Positions 55,741 to 64,000 of a DNA stretch of 64,000 nucleotides are shown here, in pieces. How positions within the stretch are numbered: the stretch's first letter is position 1; every line of letters begins with the position of its first letter. Location: contig OZ231126.1 in the NCBI GenBank assembly GCA_965153355.1, positions 111,972,001 through 112,036,000 of the forward strand, written 5' to 3'. Origin of the DNA: Flaccisagitta enflata. Its lineage: Eukaryota > Chaetognatha > Sagittoidea > Aphragmophora. Under the pieces are notes generated by a model. The model saw only the letters and a program-made list of their open reading frames with translations. It searched no databases and was not told where the DNA came from. The position numbers and the translations under genes were made by a program.

Positions 55741-56960
55741 TTCATGGTCTCTTTCATATGACTGTGAAACATGTGACTCATGTGACTGCTGAGTGACTAC
55801 CTCCTCATACTTAAATCTTCAAATAGGTTTCCATAGCTCTGTCAAGATTTCTTGTAACAACCAGAAGTTCACTAAGTTTATGGCAAGAAAAAAAAAGCAC
55901 TCCAACTTTCAGTATGCCAAGTTGGTGGAGTTCCCTGCAACCAGTAAAATCCAGGTTGCCTCTAATTTTTTTTGCTCCCCAATAATCAAACTTGGTGTGT
56001 AGCTTCCTCTTGCTGAATAGTTTACTTTTCACTGCTCAACGACAACAGCCCTCCAGATACACTGGTGATGCAATGAACTCAGTTTTCTTGCAGCCAGCAT
56101 CTTGCAACCAGCATCTGGCACAGGACAGGTCTGCTCTCATCTAATAACTGATAGCGTCTGGGAACTAAGTTGGATATAAAGCTTGCAACTGACTCTTTTC
56201 ATTGCACTACTGAAATCTTGCAACATCCAGCTTGCAGATAGCCAATCAATACTTCCATCTGGTGACAGAAAACTCACATTTAACATCTCGCAACAAATTT
56301 CTGGCACAAGGTGAACAAATTGCATCTTGCTACTCCAATCTCACAATTTGAATTGCGCTACTAAAAGCTCAACAGACGCAACTGGCTATCAAAGACCCCA
56401 AGTCTCATCTTTTTCAATTAAATGCGAGAATCACAACCCTGAAGCTCAGCATTGCTCACAACTCAAAGTGGCATTGTGCAATATTGGTCATGCATACATA
56501 ACACTGAATCTGGTCATGTGATGAAAGTGAACTGCACTCGGGGATTGCGGAAATTTGACAAATGACATACAACGCAAGTTACCATTCAGATAGAAATCAT
56601 TTATAGCTAGTAATTAGAAAGGATATGATGAACAGAGGAAGACAATTTAAAAAGAAAAAAAAAATCAACCTAGTTATCTACTGGAGAAATTGGACATAAT
56701 GAATGACATCCACTGGGAATTCACATCCATTCACTTCATCACTGGCACTCACATGCCCGGAATCCTGTGTAAACAGTATGCAGAACAATAAAAGCAATGG
56801 TTCTCACTTTTGAAACTACAAACTGCCCTATGAATCCACCTATCACAAAGCGGTGGGGCGTTGGCTTAAGATCTTAAGTCCCATATATGCATGCTAACAT
56901 CCAATATGCTAATATTTACTCATCATTTATTCTATTTATTCAGTACACCTTTGAATGATA
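55741..56960. other. No recognised gene
   Basis: Low-copy DNA with the 13-bp motif at 56848. A weak CAGCATCTTGCAACCAGCAT repeat occurs near 56090. Small frames lack motifs. Confidence 0.45.
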
Positions 56961-56964
56961 ATTG

Positions 56965-57480
56965 TTTGGGTAATGTTTTACATAAAGGTCATTAGTAAGT
57001 TTGGCCTCACCCATTTTTTTTTTCTCAGACATCTATCCAATTTTGTTTTAGTTTTCCATCATAGTATGCAAAGCAGAACAAAATCATAATGATTTGATTT
57101 GTGTCATCTTGTCCATAAAAGTCGATAGTAAGTACGGCTCTCCAGAACTTCTAAAGCACATCTATACAAAATATTCAAATAAACAGTGCAAAATCATGAT
57201 GGTAATTTTGGTCATATTTTACATTGGAGTCGTTGTGAGTGCGGCCTAGCCAAAATCTTTACAATCTGTACAAAAATTCCTTTTTCATACCAGAATGTCA
57301 TTTGTCCTATAGAAAACCAGCAGAATTAACTAACAATAACCTATAGCAGTTATGTTTACCTTTCACATACCAGAATACTAATTATTATATTGAAATCCAT
57401 CAATATCATAACAATTATTATTTGAGTCATGTTGTTTCTAAAGGTCGTTGGTGAGTACGGCCTAGCCTATAAACATCAGT
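56965..57480. repeat. Degenerate tandem repeat, about 125 bp, four copies
   Basis: GGTCATTAGTAAGTTTGGCC (56987), GTCGATAGTAAGTACGGC (57121), GTCGTTGTGAGTGCGGCC (57229) and GGTCGTTGGTGAGTACGGCC (57442), each preceded by a TGTTTTACAT-like word. Confidence 0.6.
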
Positions 57481-58375
57481 TTATAAAGCAAATTCTACTT
57501 CTCCACATAAAAAAAAATTGCTCTATTCAAAATGACAAAATTAATTCTCTCATATTCCTTTTTTCCTTTGTCCTTTAATCAGGTCCATGAGTGTGAAAAA
57601 AAATTCCTGAACAGCAAAACTCTTTAACCAAAACGGATCAGCGCTCGCATCAACGGATTTGGCCTTTTCTTTGGATTTTCCACCCATATCAAAATCAGGC
57701 TAAGTTCTTGTGAATGATTGAAAAGACGCTGTTTATCAACCCTTTATCTGTCCTTACATGTCGTTTGTCCTTCTGCCTTGTCAAATTGATGTATGGGCTG
57801 TTTGAAAAGTGATCCTGAGTGAATGCTGGTCTTAATCATGAATATACCTGTGATTTGGTTACATGCTTGTATCTATAACTAGCGTGTTGCGTGCTGACAC
57901 ACTGAAAGCCTGAAGCCTCTTTATTCATTAAACTAGAGAGATTTTAAACCCAAAATTAAGATTTGTTTCTGTGTCAGTCTACATATAAAAAAAGGAAAAA
58001 ACCAACATATAGACTCTTAGACTGTGTTCAACTACGGTATTTCCTGCGTTCATCACCCTCCCCCTATTTTTAGCGCCCCCTTAAAAAAAAAAAAAAGAGA
58101 GAGAACTCATAGCAAAAGGAAAACATAAAAAAAAGAAACATAATAAAAGCATAAAATAGCATGCAATAAAATAAAAAAAAAATGTATTTTCTTGGGTTTT
58201 GATCTATTGCACTGAATCACTGAGTATTTTTCACATATTGCAACGTTTATATAAAATCATCTACACATACATTAATGAATGAGGGGGCGCTAATCGCAAA
58301 TTTTAGGAAAGAGAGTGTTTTCTGCAGAGAAATTATATGTATGTGTTGGCACATTAAAAACTCACTTCAAAGTCT
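57481..58375. other. No recognised gene
   Basis: AT-rich. TACGGTATTTCCTGCG and TTTTTAGCGCCCCC at 58033-58080, facing GGGGGCGCTAAT at 58283, resemble a decayed MITE of the 38745 type. Confidence 0.4.
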
Positions 58376-60103
58376 ATATCTTGGGTTGAAATCAATTTCA
58401 GAGACAGAAAGTCAAATGACGAAATTTCAAAGGCATCTTAGGACAAAGAGCTTATCTAATGTTATTCTTATGCAAACTTTTTAAGTACATCTAGATTATT
58501 TTCATTTCCCCTACTAACCTCCATAAAACAAGTTCAATAGTGCCCCGCAATTTTTTTTTTTTTTTTTTATCACTTAAATAGAAAAAAAAATGGTCAAGGT
58601 CAAAGATAAGTTATTAGGTTATGGTCAAGTTAGTAGGCTTTTCAAACTATCACCCGGTAGTGAAAGTATATCACATCCTTTTAAGACAAGATATAAAAGT
58701 AATAGGATCAAAGGATATTCGAGATTCCGTTAAAACTACAACCGTACATATTGGGAAAACATTGAGTAACTTTTGCCAGTTGAGATTGATCACCCTGTAA
58801 GTACAGTAGAGCATCTGTATGGGGGATTTCTAGGGACTGACTATTTTTTTTTGTCTCCTTAATCAAAAATCCCTTAAATTGAATTCATTGTTTTATTAAG
58901 AATTTTAGTTAGTTACTACTAACTACAAAATTTACAGTGCAACCACATCCATATGCTTTAAGTTTATTCATCAGCAGTGATTAAGTTCATGGCTGTGCAT
59001 TCATGGTGCAAGAAATATATGATCATTTTGGAGTAAAACATTTTTTTTTGGAAATCATCTCCAATTGCAAATTTTTAAAGGAAAAAAAATTCATCAAATT
59101 TATTTAAAATTTACCCTGATATAAGAGATGTTTGAAAAAAATTTTTGTCTCTTAATTCCAAAATCTCTTAAACAGATGTTTTTTAAATTGGAAAAGCCGG
59201 AAAAAAAAATCGGAACCAGACGCTGTTGTCTCTTAAATGCGGATATCCTATAAGTGTCACTATGATGGGATTCCACTATAGTAATTCTTTTTTGTCTCCC
59301 CCCCTACCCCCCCCCCAAAAAAAAAATTTTGAACTGCAATGTATTCAAAAACCTTCTTAATCTTTCTCTAATGAAGCTGTATCTTAAAATTGCCCTACGC
59401 AAAATCAGCTTTACTTCATCAAGTACCAAACTAAAATGCAAAACCCTGATTTAGCCTACCAAAAAAAAAAAAACAAGAAAAAACAAACAAAAAACAATCT
59501 GCCATCTCTCGGTTTGCAACTAAACCAGTCATTATCAATTTAGTGCTCAGACAATCAACTATGAACCTAATTGTTTTCCTCTTAGCTCTTTTCAAATTTA
59601 CCTTATAAGTAACTTGTAATTTCAAGCCCAATTCCTGGCCCCCCCTCATCGCACCCTAGTTAATATTCACATGCTTTATGCATCATGTCAACAAATAAAC
59701 CTGCAATTACCCTTCTACATCCATCTACCGTTTTCTACAAATTCCTGTATGCAGAACTGGCTGGCTTCCACGAATTCGCGGGGCAACATTTGGTGGCACT
59801 TTAAGGAACCATCCTCAATTTGAAGTGTCATCCGGGATTCCCTGACCTCTCTTGCAAAGCAACGACACACAACTGAAATCGGAGCCACCACACCCTCTCA
59901 AAATGCGTGCCAGATGGGCGGTCACCCTCAACAACAACAACAACAACCCTCTCAACCCACCACACAATCTTTTGGCATTACTGAAGCAGCTCTGAAACAA
60001 GTTTATCCTGCCGAGTTTAGTCCAAAAGGGGGGTCAGTTGTACAACCTCTGTCACCCCACGTGGGTTGCTCAATACCCTCGTCAGCAATTACTTGACAAC
60101 CAT

Positions 60104-60147
<44 letters not shown>

Positions 60148-60594
60148 CCACAACCACAACCACAACCACAACAACAACACCATAACAACAACAACAACAA
60201 CAACAGCTCTCACACCCGCACTCGAGCGCGTGTGTGATCGAGCTTCATACAATGATGACATATGTAAATTCCACGACGGGACGGCAGCTCATGCATCTAC
60301 TATTCAATGCGTGTGTGACTAGACATGACCATGAAAATCGCTAACTGGCAACCAAATTCAGAAAAGGCTCTAATAATTGCAATGTGCCTCGTGTGAAACA
60401 AAGACTCAGCAAAACCAATCATGTGTGTAATAAAGCTTTGACAGAGAATCTGCGTCAGAATGGCCTTTGCCTCATAAGGCCCCGTGTCTTTTGTAGAAGC
60501 AAGCTAAATCTTTAGAAAAAAAACTGGAAGACTACAACACATCATTTCTTAAAGACTGCAAGTTCTCCCTGTCTTGTGTTCTTATCCCCTCCCA
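58376..60594. repeat. Left arm of a large inverted duplication
   Basis: This is the reverse complement of 61815-64000. Matches include CTTGGGTTGAAATCAATTTC (58379) against the window end, CCACCACACCCTCTCAAAAT (59885) and GTTCTTATCCCCTCC (60580). A (CAA)n tract lies at 60104-60210. CAACATTTGGTGGCACTTTA (59786) looks like an LTR end plus primer site, but no LTR pair was found. The left limit may lie before 58376 because the partner runs out of the window. Confidence 0.9.
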
Positions 60595-61814
60595 ATCGCA
60601 GACACAACCACATACCCAGCCCCCCCCCCCTCCGCACTGATCTTCCTCATATCTTTTCCCTCTTATCCAAATCTCGATACACTATATTACCACCTGCGCT
60701 TATATCGATTATTTCATAGTCTTTCCTTTCACCCCCCAAGTTTAAACATGCGCTTTTATATTTTCTTTTCATACACTGAGCCAATCAATTTCTTAAAAAA
60801 AAAAAAGAGAAAAAAATTTTGAAGCTTCTGTTAATTGTTTCATGTTCTTACATATCGTAATATTGCTCTATAATACTGCATTCAATTCCAAATTACCCTT
60901 AATGTTTTTTTTACATTATTTCAGCCCCACATTTTGTAAAGCTTTTTTTATGGATTTTATGTTTTACAAATCATAATCTCGCCTTCTACATAATATTGCA
61001 TTCAATACCAAATTTCCCTAAATTTGTTATACAATATTTCAGTCCCCTTCTACTTATTTCAGTCTTTTTTATTCAATGATCAAATTAAATCAATTTCATT
61101 TTTTCTACTCTCAACTGTATGTACAGCTTTTGTTATACATTTTATGTTCTACATGTAGTAATCCTAATCTCTTCATAATATTGCATTCAAACCAAAATTA
61201 TCCTTGTTCTTTTCACATTATTCCAGTTGCAATGCTTTTCTTATATGTATCCTACCCCCTGCCCCCATCCCACCACCAACACAAATGTGTCATCCTTGCT
61301 ATATAGAGCCATGCTTTGCCTTTTCTTTTTTTAACCAATCTCTCATCTGAATTCAAGTTTTACTCACCTCGCTCATGTTGTTATTTGCTTTATGTAACTT
61401 GCAGGGGTATTTAAGATGGTTAAACAGCACTTCAACATTCAAAATCACTTTCAGTCTTCAAAAAAAACACTTAGATCACACTATTAACTAAACTACTCCA
61501 TAGTGCCCTAAACCAAGAGCGCGATATACACTAGTGTATTTAGGTATGGATAAAAATATTTGACACTCTCTATGCTCGTTGAAATATTCTAAGCGGTGGG
61601 GCGCCTGATACCCTATCGCATATATCGCGCTCCATCATGCACCCCCACCCCAAACCTCGCAGTTCAACCTACTTATCTCACCCCCGCCATCGCGCTGTGC
61701 CCGAGCTACATTTATCCCTTCCTCCTCCTCTACATAGAGAAGAGGAAGTAGGAGGAAGAGGATTGAGAGAGGTTCTGGACCCGGCCGATTATCTTACGGG
61801 TTGTGCCTGTGAAT
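60595..61814. other. Spacer of the inverted duplication
   Basis: AT-rich DNA with a C run at 60621 and repeated words TAATATTGCATTCAAT (60876, 60992 and 61171). The 13-bp motif is at 61591, followed by the repeat copy at 61604. No gene. Confidence 0.6.
61604..61798 (+). repeat. Second copy of the 35920 repeat, with a 64-bp foldback insert
   Basis: It matches 35920-36050 from CCTGATACCCTATCGC to CTACATTTATCCC, then has about 64 extra bases forming a hairpin (CTTCCTCCTCCTCT facing AGGAAGTAGGAGGAAG), then resumes GGCCGATTATCTTACG. It is immediately preceded by AAGCGGTGGGGCG. Confidence 0.7.
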
Positions 61815-62200
61815 TGGAGGGGATAAGAACATAAGACAGGGAGAACTGGCAGTCTTTAAGAAATGATGTGTCGTAGTCTTCCAGATTCTTTTCTAAAGAT
61901 TTAGCTTGATTCTACAAAAGACACGGGGCCTTATGAGGCAAAGGCCATTCTGACGCAGACTCTCTGTCAAAGCTTTATTACACACATGATTGGTTTTGCT
62001 GAGACTTGGTTTCACCCGAGGCACATTGCAATTATTAGAGCCTTTTCTGAATTTGGTTGCCAGTTAGTGATTTTCATGGTCATGTCTAGTCACACACGCA
62101 TTGAATAGTAGATGCATGAGCTGCCGTCCCGTCGCGGAATTTACATATCTCATCATTGTGTAAAGCTCGATCACACGCGCTCGAGTGCGGGTGTGAGAGC

Positions 62201-62275
<75 letters not shown>

Positions 62276-64000
62276 GATTGTTGTTATGGTTGTCAAGTAA
62301 TCGCTGACGAGGGTTTGAGCAACCCACGTGGGCTGACAGAGGTTGTACAACTGACCCCCCCTTCGGACTAAACTCAGCAGGATAAACTTGTTTCAGAGCT
62401 GCTTTAGTAATGCCAAAAGATTGTGTGGTGGGTTGAGAGGGTTGTTGTTGTTGATGTTAAGGGTGATCGCCCATCTGGCACGCATTTTGAGAGGGTGTGG
62501 TAGCTCAGTTTTCAGTTGTGTGTCGTTGCTTTGCAAGAGAGGTCAGGGAATCCCGGATGACACTTCAAATTGAGGATGGTTCCTTAAAGTGCCACCAAAT
62601 GTTGCCCCGTGAATTCGTGGAAGCCAGCCAGTTCTGCATACAGGAATTTGTAGAAAACGGTAGATGGATGTAGAAGGGTAATTGCAGGTTTATGTGTTGA
62701 CATGATCCATAAAGCATGTGAATATTAACTAGGGTACGATGAGGGGGGGGGGCGGCAGGAATTGGGCTTGAAATTACAAGTTACTTATAAGGTAAATTTG
62801 AAAAGAGCTAAGAGGAAAACAAGTAGGTTCATAGTTGATTGTTTGAGCACTAAATTGATAATGTCTGGTTTAGTTGCAAACCGGGAGATGGCAGATTTTT
62901 TTTTTTGGTAGGCTAATCAGGGTCTTGCATTTTAGTTTGGTACTTGATGAAGTAAAGCTGATTTTGTGTAGGGCAATTTTAAGATACAGCTTCATTTGAG
63001 GGACCTAAATCTAGAGAAAGATTAAGAAGGTTTATGAATACATTGCAGTTAAATTTTTTTTTTGGGGGGGGGGTAGTGGGGGAGACAAAAAAAAGGATTA
63101 TTATAGTGGAATTCCATCTTAGTGACACTTATAGGATATCCGCATTTAAGAGACAACAGTGTCTGGTTACGATTTTTTTTCGGCTTCTCCAATTTAAAAA
63201 AAACATCTGTTTACGAAATCTTGGAATTAAGAGACAAAATTTTTTCAAATATCTCTTGTATATCAGGTAACTTTTTGAACAAATTTGATGATTTTTTCCT
63301 TTAAAAAAAATTGCAATTGGAGACGATTTTCAAAAAAAAAAAAAATTGTTTTACTCCAAAATGATCATATATTTCTTGCACCATGAATGCACAGCCATGA
63401 ACTTAATCACTGCTGATGAATAAACTTAGAGCATATGGATGTGGTTACACTGCGAATTTTGTAGTTATTAGTAACTAACTAAAAATTCTTAATAAAACAA
63501 TGAATTTGATTTAAGGGATTTTTGATTAAGGAGACAAAAAAAATAGTTAGTCCCTAGAAATCCCCCATACCGACGCTCTACTGTACTTACAGGGTGATCA
63601 ATCTCAACTGGCAAAAGTTACTCAATGTTTCCCCAATATGTACGGCCGGAGTTTTAATGGAATCTCGAATATCATTTGATCCTATTACTTTTATATCTTG
63701 TCTTAAAAGGATGTGATATACTTTCACTACCGGGTGATAGTTTGAAAAGCCTACTAACTTGACCATAACCTAATAACTTATCTTTGACCTTGACCATTTT
63801 TTTCCTATTTAAGTAATAAAAAAAAATGCGGGGCACTATTGAATTTGTTTTATGGAGGTTAGTAGGGGAAATGAAAAAAAATCTAGATGTAATTAAAAAG
63901 TTTGCATTAGAATAACATAAGATAAGTTCTTTGTCCTAAGATGCCTTTGAAATTTCGTCATTTGACTTTCTGTCTCTGAAATTAATTTCAACCCAAGATA
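61815..64000. repeat. Right arm of the large inverted duplication
   Basis: It begins GGAGGGGATAAGAAC and mirrors the left arm to the window edge, at roughly 95% identity by eye. A (GTT)n tract (62202-62275) corresponds to the (CAA)n of the left arm but differs in length. The duplication continues past the window. Confidence 0.9.

Noticed and set aside
60003-60322. Poly-Gln, poly-Asn and poly-Cys frames in the inverted duplication
   Set aside because: They are translations of the CAA/GTT microsatellite.

Overview
The window looks like repeat-dense nuclear DNA from a metazoan, most likely an invertebrate; I cannot name the species. The evidence is one spliced gene with canonical introns and matching phases (fukutin family), many eukaryotic transposon types, long microsatellites, AT-rich intergenic DNA, and no operons, ribosome binding sites or compact gene packing. 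Most long open frames here come from low-complexity DNA and are not genes.

Layout. 1-7.15 kb is a mosaic of one repeat family (units A, B, C, D below) whose A and B units end in inverted GGAGACAA / TTGTCTCC, with an 8-bp-TSD MITE nested in one B copy. 7.3-9.5 kb holds two convergent, decayed, intronless genes: a His-Me finger (I-PpoI-type) nuclease and a Mutator-like transposase. 9.96-11.4 kb has a Tc1/mariner deletion derivative and a related MITE. 12.93-21.96 kb is a tandem array of a Penelope-like retroelement with the GIY-YIG nuclease at the N terminus (Naiad-type): a 5'-truncated leader, one intact 914-codon copy and one pseudogene copy. 22-25.4 kb is mini- and microsatellite DNA with palindromes. 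25.9-27.0 kb holds an intact ORF1-like gene (coiled coil plus RRM-like region).

28.7-31.4 kb (minus strand) holds three visible 3' exons of a fukutin-like gene, the only good host gene. 32.5-33.2 kb is a foldback element. 34-38 kb is microsatellites and dispersed repeats. 40.45-41.65 kb is a miniature LTR retrotransposon (TRIM) with LTRs that look identical and a 5-bp target duplication. 42-48 kb is microsatellites. 49.5-51.6 kb is a Ty3/Gypsy relic without reverse transcriptase, next to a gag fragment. 53-55.7 kb holds two satellite arrays (about 95 bp and 153 bp). 58.4-64 kb is a >2.2 kb inverted duplication that runs off the window.

The observation I rate highest is a dispersed, roughly 150-bp noncoding family, called here HCR (hairpin-capped repeat). 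It has about 15 copies or part-copies between 2.1 and 46.2 kb. Each starts with a T-rich tract ending TTTTAG, then a 6-8 bp hairpin whose two arms co-vary between copies, then a GTCC/GTCG-rich tract. The longer copies end in a second hairpin (GGCCG/CGGCC). All calls come from reading the sequence by eye; no database search was run.
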